A stretch of DNA of 64,000 nucleotides from Antedon bifida (lineage: Eukaryota > Echinodermata > Crinoidea > Comatulida > Antedonidae): contig OY727100.1 of NCBI GenBank assembly GCA_963402885.1, forward strand, positions 19,935,665 through 19,999,664, given 5' to 3'. The notes under the pieces were generated by a model. It worked only from the letters and a program-made list of their open reading frames with translations. It had not been told where the DNA came from and did no database searches. Made by a program: the position numbers and the translations under genes. The first letter of the stretch is position 1, and every line of letters starts with the position of its first letter. Below, piece by piece: positions 1-14,019 of this stretch.

Positions 1-1385
1 ACTTGATTTATTTCATTCATTAGGAACAACCGCGTGAATGTATAGTGCATGGAGGTATACAACCATATTATGCGCAAGTCCATGACTAATATTATAGTGC
101 CCTCTATAATAGTACAAACTCTTCCTGTCTGCGACGTTTCAATAAAAACATTTGCATACCACACACGGCGTGAAAATTTGCATATTAAAGAAAACAGATG
201 TTGTTGAAGGAGCGTAACAATAGTTAGCAATGTCTTGTTGAAAACATATTATACAAAATAAGTCTGTCAGGATTCATAGTCTCCGGCCAAAATGATATTG
301 AAATTCACTTTTTCGAATGCTGTAAGTACTGTATAAACATAAACACTTACAATTAGCTGTTATAACTAGACTACAAACTATAATGAATTAAGTATTAGTC
401 CTATACATTTTAACACATTCAATCTTATTAATGGTGTCATTTAATAGTATCTCTCTAAAGTAATAAATAATAAATAAGTAACAAAGATCAAAGTTGTTCC
501 CACGAAAGACAATACAAACATAAACAGTTACAATTTATGTAAATTGTATATATCCAATGTAATTAGATAAATATGGTGTCATTATGGTAGGCCTATTGGT
601 GATTGTTAAGATTACTGAAATTATCCACTTCCCAGAGGCAAGATAAAACGAAATAACAAACATGAAACTGATGATGATAATAGATTGGAAGTAGGAAGGC
701 CTACCGACAGATGACTTTAGGGCTTTAGGGTGAGTGTAGCTTATAAAAATATTAGATTTGTGATTAGTTTATTATCACAATGATGAAATGAACACGAATC
801 TATCTTTGTGATTTGTAACTCCAATTCATACGATAATATTATTGAAGTGATTTACTCGTTGTATTAATTTAGGCTTTTGGTCATGTCTCCATGAAGATCG
901 TGCATACTGTCATACTAGTAAATCATACAATGAAAGAACTCGGAAACTTAGTGAAGTACTTGGTCCATGTTAAAAGAATACATTTTTTTTTAAACCGATT
1001 TTCCTGAATTTCAATAGGCATATTCTGTAAGTATGTACCTATTTACCCCGATATTTAGTCATATGGCCATTGTGTTGCTTATAAATGTTGATGACAAAAT
1101 GACCCGTATAACATTCAGTTAACAATTTCTTTTCTGTTTTGTAATCGAATATACGTTCGTGTCCATTAAATGTAAAATGCACAACAACGGTACATTTGCG
1201 ATCTTAAAATCTACTTTTGCTTTTTATACTAAAATTCAAAACAGCTGTGAGATTGGATATACGCCCTCTCTAATTTTGAAAAAATAACGTCTAATTTCTC
1301 TTCAACCTGGACATACCTATTTTGGAGACACTTTCTTGTGAAAAGATAAAGGGTATATTCTTATGTTTTAACATTATTACTGAAA
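1..1385. other. Non-coding, AT-rich, no gene seen
   Basis: No long open frame, splice-flanked exon or RNA gene was recognised. AGGCCTA words occur here (around 588 and 696). It lies downstream of the minus-strand Ig gene. Confidence 0.5.
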
Positions 1386-1442
1386 ACCCCTATTCAGGGG
1401 TAATGTTGCCGGGACCCGAAGGTGTCCTTATAATAGAGGTTA
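1386..1442. repeat. CCCCTATT-type dispersed repeat fragment
   Basis: Contains CCCCTATTCAGGGG followed by a GGTGTCC-like block. Related pieces lie near 18982, 24448, 45440 and 53838. Confidence 0.45.
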
Positions 1443-1485
1443 TTTAAAATTGATATTGACGATGATGAAGAAAAAAACTCCTAAT

Positions 1486-1639
1486 GCTCTGTCTACACTA
1501 TCAAACTAGTTTGACAAAAAGAGTGCCCAAATATGGTAGTGATATGCCCAAATATGGTAGTGATATGACATCATCATGTCCATATATAGGCACATCACAG
1601 TTTTTTGTCACACAAAGTTTGATAGTGAAGCCTGAGCTT
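1486..1639. mobile_element. MITE family 1, copy a
   Basis: The left end CTCTGTCTACACTATCAAAC is answered by an inverted right end (GTTTGATAGTGAAG...GAGCTT). Inside are two tandem copies of a 20-bp unit reading CCCAAATATGGTAGTGATAT. The ends have diverged slightly. There is no coding capacity; the short open frame across it is incidental. Confidence 0.7.
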
Positions 1640-3600
1640 AACACAGATAACATTTTGACATTGATAATAATGGAAAACTGCTTTATTTATATTGAAATAA
1701 TAAAACAAAATGTTAGTAGGCAATTGAGGATAAAATAATAAACCGAACATTTTATTACACAGTATTTGTAATCATGCTGTATAAATTATCGTTAATGATC
1801 GGAGACGCGACTCAGATGAATGTTTTTTTTTCTGTGCCGCATTTTTTTATTTAGTGGCAATTCAACAGCTGTGCTTTATTGGTACTGCTCCCAAAATAAC
1901 TGTTTCTCAATAATAATAATATTATTATTTCCTGAAATAGTTAGATCATTTACCGATGGTACCGGTGCGTTCTTGACCGGCGGACAACTTACCTCCAGAA
2001 ACTAATGTAGACCTACACCTTGCTAGACATGGTGTTAACACCATAGGAACAACCCACACCCACACAACAACCACCCGGGGAATTACTTCAAGCAGATCTC
2101 ATATTAAGGTTAAATTAAGATTGCATTGGATTAGTTGTCGTTTGTATTTTTCCTAGGGGTTGTTGTATTTTAATGGATAAGAAGCTATAATGGTTGTCTT
2201 CGTGATAGTTGTTCTGGATAGTTGTCTTTTTCCTGGGGTAGCTTTCCAGAAGGTATTTATCCTGATAGAATTGTCTAGTTGTCATAGAACCTCGTTATTT
2301 CATCTTTGGTATAACACCTTTTCAGCAGCACAACCACATATATCCCCTTCGCATAAAAGATTATGTCAGCTTACATTGTTCCAATTCCAATTATTTTTAT
2401 TATTTCAGAAAAAAGATTAAATTGTTCAGGCATGGTTTTTTTTATTTTTTTATAAAAGCTTGTTTACAATGTACTATTAAACTAAAACGTAGGCCTACAT
2501 AACATGCTCTTACTAAACCGTTTTAGTAACTATACTAAATTTAGAAACGGTTTCTATAATTTACGCTCTTTTAATAATAATCATTTCATTATGATAAATT
2601 GCTTTCTGAACTTATGTTATTCACACAACACAGTAACGTTAAATATATTTTTTATTACGTTTTTTTTAAAATAATAATTTAATCGCTAGAATGTAAGTAA
2701 CAACAGAATGTTGGTCCTGTTATTGTTACTGAATCTTTACCTATGGATTAAGTGTTAACACTGGTAGAAAATGAAAGTAACATTCTATTACTGTATGGGT
2801 AATACCAGTGCAATAAAACTAATAATTCAGTTACAATAATCAGCTTCAATGATTTATCTTTTTTTCCAATCCTTTACATTGTTCACTATTTTGAAGTTCT
2901 ATCAATATTCAATCTGAAAATATTCAGTTGATTTTCTGGTACGCTTCTTCGTTTCTGCTTGTGTTGGTCTATTTTTGTAAAGGTGGTGTCTTTTGATGTT
3001 TAGCCTTCGTTGCATCTCTTCTATCACGTTGTTAAATTGTGTTTCTATTAATTTTCAAATATAGAAATTCAAATTCTATAATCCTTCAACCTGATACCTT
3101 TTCCCAGCTGCTTTTATTTTCAGAAAGAAAATGAATTTTATTTTCTTTAATGTTTAACAGTCTCTCAATCAATATAACTTTTAAAATTAACTTAATTAAA
3201 ATATTCTTTAATTTGTAATTACAACTCGGCTACAGCGCTGCTTTCGATACTTTAGGCCTATCCCAAAATAAATGATATTTCAGATGAGTAGCATTATGCG
3301 TAGAACTTAACTAGTCTACAGTGTCCGGTTCAGAATTGGTAGGCCTAGAGTACATTATATTCATATTCTTCATATTTAAAGCCCGTAGACCACCTTTGTA
3401 TACGTGTCCTGGCAAAAACACAACAATGTATCCTAAGAAAGTAAGGATATAATAACCTAGATAAGGCCTACGTAACCCCTAAATTCTACTTAATATAACG
3501 TTGTTCACCTTTTATCACAAATTGTAGGCATAACTTAAGTATTTACAAGTCGTAGTTAGACACAATAATCAAAGAGTGCCTAAATGATACAACAGCCTAA
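1640..3600. other. Non-coding, AT-rich, no gene seen
   Basis: Low-complexity A/T runs and AGGCCTA words (2489, 3253, 3341, 3464). The short open frames lack family resemblance and splice context. Confidence 0.5.
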
Positions 3601-3617
3601 TTACTTTTGTTTTATAA

Positions 3618-3660
3618 AGAAATTATCTCAGTTCGTCAGAAATTATCTCAGTTCGTCAGA
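3618..3660. repeat. 21-bp tandem duplication
   Basis: Two adjacent copies of a 21-bp unit containing ATTATCTCAGTTCGTCAGA, downstream of the Ig gene stop codon. Confidence 0.7.
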
Positions 3661-3925
3661 GATGGGTGAAAGCGTGCAAATGGCGTTTTATTTTGATAAG
3701 GTTTTTAATGCGTTTGTATACGATTGGGTTCGTTGGTGCGTGTCGTCCTAAATTCTATAATTGTTGTCATTGTCAACCCGTATTTAAATGGAACACAACA
3801 CTGGTACTTTAATGACTTCAGTTTGAAACGAAAATATTAATGTTATGTATTTGCCTTGATGAATCTTAGTTCCATGACTAGGTCATTTGTAAAAGTCTCG
3901 CTGAAAGCTTATTGATCACGTGATG

Positions 3926-6900
3926 TCAGTCAACTCCAATATCAATCATCAAGTAGTCTTTACCGAACGAATTTCTAGTTTCGCAATAATACCTCCCGGC
4001 ATCACTATAATTTAACTTCGGTAATAGGAGTGTTTTGCCCGAAATGAAGCTATAATTGCCGTCAAAGTATTTTATCGGTGCTCCTTCTCGTCCCCAGCCT
4101 ACGTGAAAAAATGGATCTCCTCTTATTTGATCGGTGTCACAATCAAGCTGGGCGTCTTTACCTGCTTCGTAATTGAAAGCAGATCTCCGTCTTTTGGTAG
4201 ACACCGTAACTCCTTGTTTCGTATCTGATGTTATTTTCTTTATAGATATAAGGCCTGAAAAAGAAAATAAATAAATTAAGTAAATATAGGATGCTACTGA
4301 GAAATTCCATCAATGCTACTAGAAATAAATTTGTAAAACAATGATGACTCCAATGATCAAATTATAACATCAAGAAAGTAGTTCTTGTAGTTTCGACTCG
4401 TTCAAGAAGGCAAATGGGTTTATCGAGATGCACAGCATTCTATCCCAGGTATGTGAATACAGGATCTAACTATGTTTCAAAAAAGTTTTTCGACTCTTTT
4501 CTGCAAGTCATAGGACTATCGTTAGTGAGAGGTTACTTATTAGATTAAGTTATGCGCTTAGTTGTTGAGCCCGTTGCAATCAACAGACAAGACTGCCATG
4601 ATGTTTATTCTCGCTAAACATGACACCATATCATTTAAAATGATTAGGCCTATACTTGCCTGTTTTATTAACTATAAGCTTAGATATCAGATCGATTGAC
4701 TCGGGTAGATTGAAGAAACATTTATACGTTGATGTATCATTTACTGTTGCATTGAAGATAATTAGATCATATATTCCATTTTGTATGTCGAACTTCGGTT
4801 CCATTCTTGTAAATTTACTAACTCGTCTTCCATCGGTAGATATCCGTTCACCATCAGTTCCTGTGAAAGAAAAATGAATCATTTGAAATCATCAAAAGGC
4901 AATATTTCCAAATTATCAACAACCAATATGAATCCATAAAATGAACATAAAACTAAAACATTCTAACTATATCTATACCAAACCTTATACAGAAACAAAC
5001 CAATCGTCCGAATTGTGGAACAACCTGTTTTTTCCCCAAATTATTTCCTCACATAAGCTTTGGCTTTCCTAAATTTGCCCACTCTTTCATATTAGTGTAT
5101 AAAAGTTGTATTTTTTTTTTATTTTTAAAGGAAAGAAAATGTTATTATTTTATTTTTTATTTTATATTTATTATTATTATTTTATGTTTTACATACAAAC
5201 ATCGAGACGACTCGGTAGTACGATTTTTTTTTTGTGGTGAAGGTCTACCTAGGATCCAAGCTCTGTCTGCACTATCAAACTGTATATGACAAAAACATGT
5301 GATGTGACCATAATGTAGACATGATGATGTCATATCACTACCATATTTGGGCATATCATAATCTTATTTAGGCATATCACACTTTTTTGTCAAACTAGTT
5401 TGCTTTTGCAGTATATTTACAGTGCAAAATTCGACAGGATTAAATTAAGTCGTATATTAACTTCCTCAATTGTTCTACTATCAAATAGGCCTACATACAT
5501 ACTCCTTCTTATACCAAATTAATCTTCCCTGCTTATACCAAGGCAATCGAATAACATGATGCCAAGCTCCGGAGATCAAAGTGTAATTCTGTGGCTGCGA
5601 CAGTTCCACGCCCCTTAACAGACACCACGCTGCAGTATACATATAGTACAGTACAGTTGGTATTTGTCGCAGCCACACATAAGATCAAAGGACAGTTACA
5701 AGTTCCTATCTCTGCAAAGCGAGCTCAGTGTTCTGTTGTTAGATCGCCTTGCTTATACCAACCTTTCAGTGCATTACTAACCGTCTGGTATTATATACCA
5801 ATGAACGATATCTGTAGTGAATGGTATGTTGTCCACTCTGCATAATAGTCGCACCGTCGACATACTCTCGGCTGTTACACTACTGGTGTATATAAAAGTG
5901 TGATTTGAACCTATACATTAAATACATCAGTTAAATAACTAATAACATAATAGCAGTTAATATTATAACTTAACGCTCATACAAAACAAGACATTCAAAA
6001 TATACTATCATAACAATAAGTTTCGTAAAGTTTAAATGGTTGCATGGTAAATAAGCACTAGTAAAGTTAGTTGCAGTACACCATGTGTTTCCAAAAGGCA
6101 AGAAATTAAAGTATGATCATTTATCGATGTTTCGGTTGTTAGGATACAAACGTCTTCTGTAGGCGTACACATAGCGTACCACAAAACACTTTAAAATGTC
6201 GTATGTTGGTATAGTTTTTTAAAAAGAAAAGTATTCAAAATTGTGAAAAACTTGACAAAAAATGTTTGAAACATATCTATCATGCAAGGTTATATATTTG
6301 TATGTACTAATAAAATATTATAATTTTATCGACCAGACTGTTCAAAGGGATTTAGTATCTTAAATACTTAGTATAGAAAACGGGTTCACATTCCGTAATT
6401 AGAAATTACCTTGCGGTTGGAGTTGAACTGAAATTAAAATAAATAACAATAATTCAAACATAAATTATTATTAATATGATCAGCGACATAATGAATTAAT
6501 GATTAATAACACATGCAATTTTTAACAGAACGGGCTGAACAAATATGTTATTGCTTAGTGTTACTATAAAAGACAATATCATATTATCGTTGAGCGATCT
6601 AGTGATACAAAATCAAAAGAACCGGTCGGTTTTAAAATAAATTGACTTTCTTTTAAATAACAAAATGTACCGAGTGGTGACACCTCGTTTACATCATTAA
6701 TGGCACTTGTCATCATAACTAGGCCTATTTACGGACTGCTTTCTTAATAGGCGTTAATAAGCTTTTTTAAACATTTGACCTTATTAATAGGAAACTAATG
6801 TCGTAGCCTCTTGTTATAATTCAAACTACAAAGTTGTAAATACATTATGTTATGTGATGGCACTAGTTACAATCCGTTACGCGTGATTGATAATGACGAA

Positions 6901-9900
6901 TGACGTAAAACATGAACGGTCATTCATTGAAATAGGAAGTTAGATTTGTACTCGTCGTTCATTGTGAGCATAAGATTATTAAAAGTCACATTACATTTCT
7001 AAGTTGATGTTTGTTTTGTTAGTATTAGAAACTATTAGTATTTTCTGGCTGTTATTGTCAATTACATTACTTTGACGGGAATCAACATAGTACAATGATA
7101 TCAATAATGGTTTTTAAAAAGTAAAGTATTTATAAAGATTTATTCTGCGTTACCTTTTAATACTGTAATAGCTTTGGACTCTCCTCTTCAAGCTAGAAAC
7201 ACGTTTTGTTGACAAAAATAATTATTCTCTTAAGATACCAAATTGGTGGTTCTTACCATTTACTGTTTTTGTAACATTTGTATCTGTTTTATTAAAGTTA
7301 GCCATTCCATCCACACAGTTATCTCTCATTTGCTGTACCATCCCATCTTGTGTTATAACACCCGGGGACATGCTCATAGAAACCATATTGATGCACCGGT
7401 CGTCTAGGAGAGGAAGAACGGTAGTGCCCACAACAATGTCATGACCTGCAAAACAAGAGAACGTACAACATTTCTGTCCTCTAAACAAAGTGTCAAAGTT
7501 CGACTATAATCATGTTTAGAAGTGGCAATAAAGCGTCTGTTGATGGCCAGCAACATGCCCATCCATAACACTACTACATACTTAATATTGTTTATTAATT
7601 ATTTTGTTAATTATATTAACTCTATAAACCTTGATTATCTCTTTCCGGCCTATCTTTAACGAAAGGTTTCCTAGCGCATTTTTTTCTCAGCTCAAATAAA
7701 CCTTTTCAGGAAAAACACCTAACCGTATACCAACCACAATTATGAATCGAAATCATCAAATGTAACATTTTTATGTCTGCAGAATAATTTAGTAATGTTC
7801 ATGAAAGACTAAAAATCATTCTTCTCTATGATAATCCGCAGTGAATATTTTTTTTAGTTTGCTCCAATAATTGCATTTATAAGCAATAATAATAATAATA
7901 ATAGGATGACACTTCATTTTTAGTAAATATACTTATTTACGATGGAGCACGGGGTAACGATGGTATAGGTCACGAAATGTAAGCCGTCTCAGAAACATCA
8001 ATATCTAAACGTTTTCCGCATACAATTTATTTAAAATTATTGTATCTAATTAAACACAATCAATATTTTCTCATTTCTATTATAAACTAATCTAATTGAA
8101 AGGTTTTTTCCTTGTACATTTTTTTTTCGTTTCTTATATTTTTAAAATTTCATTTCAGTTTATCTTATGTATATAGGGTGACCATAGACAGCGTATGCTG
8201 ACAATCAATGGGCCCTCTTGATGAGTTATGATACGTGTCTGAGTGTGCCAGTAGCTGTGTGTATACTAGTTGGCCTGAACCTACACACTCTTCTCGAAAG
8301 ATGTACACTTCTTTAAAGTGCACATGAGCCAGATGTGTACAGTTTATAGCCCTTATCCGAAAAGACTCGTTCTACCACCAGAACCATGAAGCAAGTGAGG
8401 CTCGAACCCTTGCTGATGTTAATATGGCAAGCTTGTTGATCTCTTGATATCGAAATAGGTTCATAATACTTCACAGGACTCATCACTTCATGTAAAAATA
8501 TGCATCGTAGCTTACATTAACATCTAGATACTCCATTGGCACACATGAGACAAACTTAAGTTTATAACCTGACGTGCGTTCACACGGAGATAAAATGATA
8601 GAACATCAAATAAAAAAAAACTGGGACACGGAGAGTCAAAGGATGTCAATTCAGATTAATTTGCCTGTTTATGCAGCGAACAGCGTCTTAAAAAGTAAGA
8701 CGATTCTGCAATTTGAATTCAAAGGTGTTGAGAGTAAAAATATATTGTAACAGACATTAATGAAATATTGTGGATAGCTAACCGTGACTTTACATTATTA
8801 ATTTGTTTAATAGTCACTAATACAGAATACATGTATTCGAAAGATACATTAGTTCTCTCATTGTTAACTAACTAATAATTATGCATATCTGAGGTACTTG
8901 TATAGGTTATTCAGATAGCGTATACAGTATAGTGACATTTTGGGAGGGGATTTTAGATTTCATCAAAACCAGAGGTTATTTTTAACGGTTATACTTTTAA
9001 AGCAATGTTTAATATTTAAGGATATTTTTTTATTAGCCTTAAGTGAATACGGTCAAGGGAATGTCATCCTGCATGGTAAAAACCAAGCTTGGACCTGAGA
9101 CTTGATGAAGTGCATTGAACAAATGACTTCTGAAATAAAAATAAATTATGACATTTACTGTTCTGTAGCATTGAGATCTATAGAAAATTATGCTTGTTCA
9201 GTTTTTAAAAGGTTAGTGAACCGTACGTTAAACACCTTTGGGTCAAATACGCGTAATAATCGTTACGTCAACGCGTAGAATTTAACATTCGTGTTAAAAC
9301 GCAATTTCCTCAAGTTAAAGAATATCACCCTAGGGAGAAAATGTTGTAGATTTGTGTCCACGGGATACCCCTTGAGAGTTTGAAGAAGATTAAAGTCGAG
9401 GTGTATGTATGCTATCAATGGTCAATTCATCAAAAAGCAATTAGAAAGAACTGTGCCCGTGGGAGTGCTTGAGAAACGCAGTATATTTTGCATTCAGGAA
9501 TGGCGGTTGTATTACATATAGTGTTGAAACAAATACCAGTAATATCATTATTGACATTTCATACGCTATGAATTGAATACTTGCTGAAACGTTTCGCTCT
9601 TAAGATTGTATCGAATACGAATAGCATTTATGCATTCTTGTAATGCAATAACTATGCCACGAACATAAGTCTGTCCGCCGTCGATAATCTTTTTCTTTGC
9701 AGCTATCCAACCTTCTAGGTTTTATTGTCGTTTTTAATTTTTTGATTATGTTTTAACTTGATCAGTTTATAGTTGTTACACATTTACTTGTACTTGTTTT
9801 AATCGTTTTATGATAGATGACCGTTTTTTGTGGACCAGCCAGCTATAAATGATCGTTAAAAGCCTATATAATTTTATACTGTTAGGTTTAAAAAAAACCA

Positions 9901-12861
9901 GACACTTGTACATAAAAAAAAAGAAATACATTAGTTTTCTCGTTTGAAAATAAACTATTTCCTAAGAAAACACCGGTGGAGAAAACCAAATGTATCATAA
10001 ACTGTTTTTTCTAACACTAGTTGTGTAAACACCAAACAGAAATCAGCAATGTGATTGTTAGAACAGGGAGTCTTATTTTACAACTCCCTGGTTAGAATAA
10101 ATTAAATTAATATAATTTACATTTACAGCAGAAACAATTTTGTTCTAACTGTCTATTCGAAATCTTCCAAAGATGCGTTAAAAAAAACATGCATGTATAT
10201 AAGTTATATCTGTCATCAGGTAAAATTCACATTTCATACATATACCTTGCAACCAACATTGCTAATTACATTCTTCAATTGACATATTTATAGGTGGATA
10301 AAATATACGTTTTATGAGTATGGCTTACTGAATTTAACAATGTTCTGCTTCGTTTACCAAACCCATCGAGATCTTCCTGATTTGGATCATCGAGTTATCT
10401 CTTTAATTATCTGAAACTCCCCAGGGCTGCAAACGTATTAATAGACTTCACTATTCATCATTACTATTCATAATTATTTATGAACATCGTTCTTCTTTTT
10501 ACAACGATATTCCTACTCTTAAAATATAATATAAATTATGAATTTCTATCTGTATTCAATATTCAATGAAACAACTTCGTAAAAAGTTTCAGCAAAAATA
10601 AAATATTATGCATATGTTTTGTAAGCTAATGAATTTTAATATGTTTTAAATTTATTTACAGTAATTGGAAACATACCAATTGAATAAGATATCATTATGG
10701 GATATTGTGATATAACTTTTTTTATATATACAGATAAAGATAGTCTAGTTAGTGGAAAATAAAAAAAAACAATATTTCTGATTGAGAAAATCTTTACAAA
10801 AATTGGAAAAATCTGACGATGCTGCCAAAATATTGATGTTATATGAATTGATTTTCCAAATTTTGTTTATTAAAACTTGAATATTTAAACTGTTCAATTA
10901 CAAAGATGTTAATTAAGTCTATACAATAATAATATATCAGATAAAAGGTAAAAAAGATACTGATAAGTTGCTTTGAAAAGCATAACTAATTATAAATTCA
11001 TGATCATTAGGAAGGTATCTATAAGATTCGACGTCCGTGTGGTGGCATGGTTTCTCAAAATAATAATGCAGTTATGTTGTCAAAAAAAGAGATGGTTATT
11101 TCATTTTCATGTATTTGTTCGACAGCATTATATATTATAATCAGTATAAAAAGTTAAAGTTCATAAAATTAATATAAAAAAAAACTATACATGAAGTGGA
11201 GAATTTTTATTTAAAAAAAAAATAAAAAGATATGAAATAAATCTATAAAAAGATTATTAAGATTACAGAGAACTGCATCGTATGTATTATCATCCTTAAA
11301 CTTTTCTCGAGTACCTTCAGAATACCCTGTATAACCATAGGGTTAGCTTACACTGTGGTACTACTACTACTACTACTACCTTCTGGGTAACGGCCGTAAA
11401 CCAGAATCGCTATTCATTCGAGTACCGATGTGTTGCTTATGGCAAGGAGTACTACATTTCAGAGTCCAGTCCATTAGCTAAATGAGCCTTGAAAATAATG
11501 GGCAATATTCGCAAAATGAGTTACTGGGAAGTGCATTAACATTATTATAATGTATGTATATTAACACCTTAAAACCTTGTTTTTGTTTTGGTGGCAGAAT
11601 TGGTAATATGCGTAGGATCTTAAAAACATAAAATCGTAATATTTACACTCTGAGTGGGTGTAAATTATGAGCTCAAAGGAAAAGGAATCTAGGCTAAATG
11701 TTCTAAAGATCGTGAATTTGACTCTCATCGAATTCCCCCAAAACAAGTGGGTTTGTATACGTTCTGAGTACCCATAGGCTAACATTTTCAGGAGAAATAA
11801 ATTAGCAAGTTTCTTGTAATTTCTCATTGTATTGTTTTAAAATGTTGCTCTTTCTGAATTTTAAAATTTTCTCAACAAAATTACCAAAGAAGATGCATCA
11901 TTCAAATCTAAACACATCGTATTTGCACGTTTTACCATAATACAAAAAAAAACCTTGTGTATAGACAATAAACTGGCATTCCATCCAATAAATATTATGT
12001 ATGAATACATATTTATGCAGCGATGCAAAGATATAAATATGCCGCACTATATATAATACCCTTAGCTTTACAATGTATTTTAATCTAAAGCATACTATCA
12101 AAATATGTAGTAAGCAAATCTTGCTTTGTCCTCGTGAATCGTGATGACACAGTTATACATTACTGGTAATTAATAGAGTTTGTTACAAAGTAATTGGTTT
12201 GTTTTATTAATCATATATTCATATTGTTTTAATACATATTGCATTTTATTGTATTACGTCATATTTTGATATGAAATTTACAATCATTGAAAGGGTTAGT
12301 ATAGTCATAAATACTGATTCATAACAATTTATATCGTTTCTATATTATTATCGTTATTATTAAATGCAAACGCATAATTATTACATTGAATAAATATGTA
12401 GAATAACTGCATTTTTTTAAACATTCATTCATATTTCAATGTTTTCCAAATATTTGTAAGAACAATTAGGAAAATATTCATTTTATTCGAGCGCCACAAG
12501 CAACCGCATGGGTGGTAATTAAAATGGCAATTGATTCTAGAAATTAATTATCGGAACGGTGCTGCTAAAATATAATATTAAAGTTCCATCTAAACTTCAA
12601 TGGGGGATATTGATTAAGTTATGTTTCAAACAAATTACAATTTAAGATTTAGAAATAAATGCATTACTTTACCTGTGAAAAAACAACAAAATATGCAATA
12701 TTTAGCATGTTTAATTGCAAATAGTAGATTGTTTATCAATATAGAACATCATCACAACACATATGAAATGCACCATTAATAAAACATTGTGAATATATAT
12801 TATACTTACTTGATGTTACCCGTAACATGAAAATGACAACATAAATATAAGTCCATGCCAT
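3926..12861 (-). CDS. Secreted two-Ig-domain protein, six exons, 292 aa
   Basis: Exons in transcript order: 12861-12810, 7445-7257, 6427-6410, 5871-5782, 4860-4660, 4254-3926. All have AG acceptors and GT donors except a GC donor (GCAAGT) after 4660. Every internal junction is phase 1 and the sum is 879 nt ending in TGA. Exon 1 encodes a hydrophobic signal peptide (MAWTYIYVVIFMLRVTSS). Exon 2 gives about 62 residues with two Cys that I do not recognise. Exons 4 and 5 form one V-like Ig domain: Cys in STVRLLCRV, Trp in DIVHWYIIP, then the DTSTYKC motif. Exon 6 holds a second Ig domain (AQLDCD, GWGREG, DAGRYYC) and the stop. No membrane span follows, so it is probably secreted. Several N-glycosylation sequons are visible (NAT, NDT, NKT). 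The two-Ig call is firm. Exon 2 and the 18-nt exon rest on splice signals and phase only. Orthology is unknown. Confidence 0.62.
5260..5410. mobile_element. MITE family 1, copy b (right end degraded)
   Basis: The left end CTCTGTCTGCACTATCAAAC is intact. The interior contains the family blocks (GATGATGTCATATCACTACC, ATATTTGGGCATATCA). The right terminal repeat is lost after GTCAAACTAGTTTG. It lies in the intron between exons 4 and 5 of the Ig gene. Confidence 0.65.
6410..6427 (-). other. 18-nt microexon of the Ig gene
   Basis: On the minus strand it is bounded by TTTCAG and GTAATT, and it encodes VQLQPQ with the split codons. Its length is a multiple of three and both flanking junctions are phase 1, so it can be included or skipped without a frame change. 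It would sit just before the first beta strand of Ig domain 1. Only splice signals and phase support it. Confidence 0.4.
7446..12809 (-). other. First intron of the Ig gene (about 5.4 kb)
   Basis: It separates the signal-peptide exon from the next exon and is mostly AT-rich without coding signal. It holds a SINE-like fragment near 8311 and a (CTA)n simple repeat near 11360-11379. Long first introns after a signal-peptide exon are common in animal Ig genes. Confidence 0.55.
8190..8450 (-). repeat. SINE-like fragment with tRNA B-box
   Basis: On the minus strand the segment near 8399-8412 reads GGGTTCGAGCC, a good Pol III B-box. The 30-bp block 8311-8340 recurs as its reverse complement at 62598-62627 with few changes, showing a dispersed family. 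The A-box is degenerate. Boundaries are approximate. Confidence 0.4.
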
Positions 12862-13901
12862 CTCTAATGTAGGCCTACCAGAACAGGCCGCTGCGATAAC
12901 TCCGGGCATTTAGCAGCAGCAGCAGACAGACTATCAACCGAATACTCCGATACAGTTAATTGCGCGCACACACTTTAATACACACTTAGGAGATACGATA
13001 TCCAAGCATTTATTATTTATAGGCAATTTTAGCGATCGAACACAATTGTAACGTGGTTGTTACAATATTTAATGAATTTGATCCTAAACGGAAGAATTAT
13101 GTAAATCATAATTCCTATAGAAATGATATAAAAAACATCTTTGCCCGCTGACCGATTCCATAAAAAGGCATTTCTGCAGCGGAGCGTAACAACGCAGTTA
13201 TTATTCGATGGCCGTATGTGATGATATCGTTTGAATATCAAACTAATACATCGGATGATAGCGGATTGATGGTTTTAGGATATTCCCTGGATATTTTGCG
13301 TTACTGTTGAAGATATAACTTCGAAATGAGTCACATAGTGTGAAACGTTATATACCACACTACAAGCGCAAGAAATAAAAAATCATATTGCTTTTGACTA
13401 AGCCTATTAACACTACCAGATTTTCTCCAGAATGTTTTAATTCATCCATGATTTTCCAATGATGAGTTCCTTTGTGTACATAAGAAGGAAAGAAGAAAAA
13501 TACCGCGATTGCATAATTTGCCTTAGTGGCTTATCTTCAAGATGTATTGTTCCCTAAAAACATAAACAATAAAGGCCATTTTGCAAGTTTAATGAAGCTG
13601 TTCATTTCCTCAGGAAAAAACCGAAATAAATCCCTGATAAAAGAAAAAAAGGTTACATTAAACACAAAAACCAATAATTGGTAGTCAACTTAGTGAATAA
13701 CTATTATGTGGCATTAACATGTTAAACAATTTTTTTTTCTGTAAGATAATAATTATGGTAACGTGTCTTCTTGAAGTTAGTTCCAAAAGTATAATACTCA
13801 ATATCAATGTATTTAGGTATATGATGGTGACGCCATGTGGTAATCTGTACGGTATGTAGTTGTATGACTCTAAACTAACTTATTCCTCTAATACATGTTT
13901 A
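12862..13901. other. Upstream region of the Ig gene, no other gene seen
   Basis: Begins next to the putative start codon at 12861 on the minus strand and includes a (CAG)n-like stretch near 12911. A promoter is expected here, but I cannot point to a convincing TATA or Inr element. Confidence 0.35.
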
Positions 13902-14019
13902 TACACTACTGTATCAAACTAACTAATTGACAAAAAAGTGTGATGTGCCCAAATATGGACGCGTAACGTCATCGTGTCTATTTTTTGTCACGTAAAGTTT
14001 GATAGTGTAGACAGAGCTT
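13902..14019. mobile_element. MITE family 1, copy c (short)
   Basis: The degraded left end is followed by AAAAAAGTGTGATGTGCCCA, only one 20-bp internal unit, and a well-kept right end GTTTGATAGTGTAGACAGAG. It is the shortest full copy in the window. Confidence 0.7.

Noticed and set aside
5481-5678. 65-codon minus-strand frame between Ig exons
   Set aside because: It lacks an acceptor/donor pair in phase with the Ig gene. The true missing Ig half is the exon at 5782-5871.
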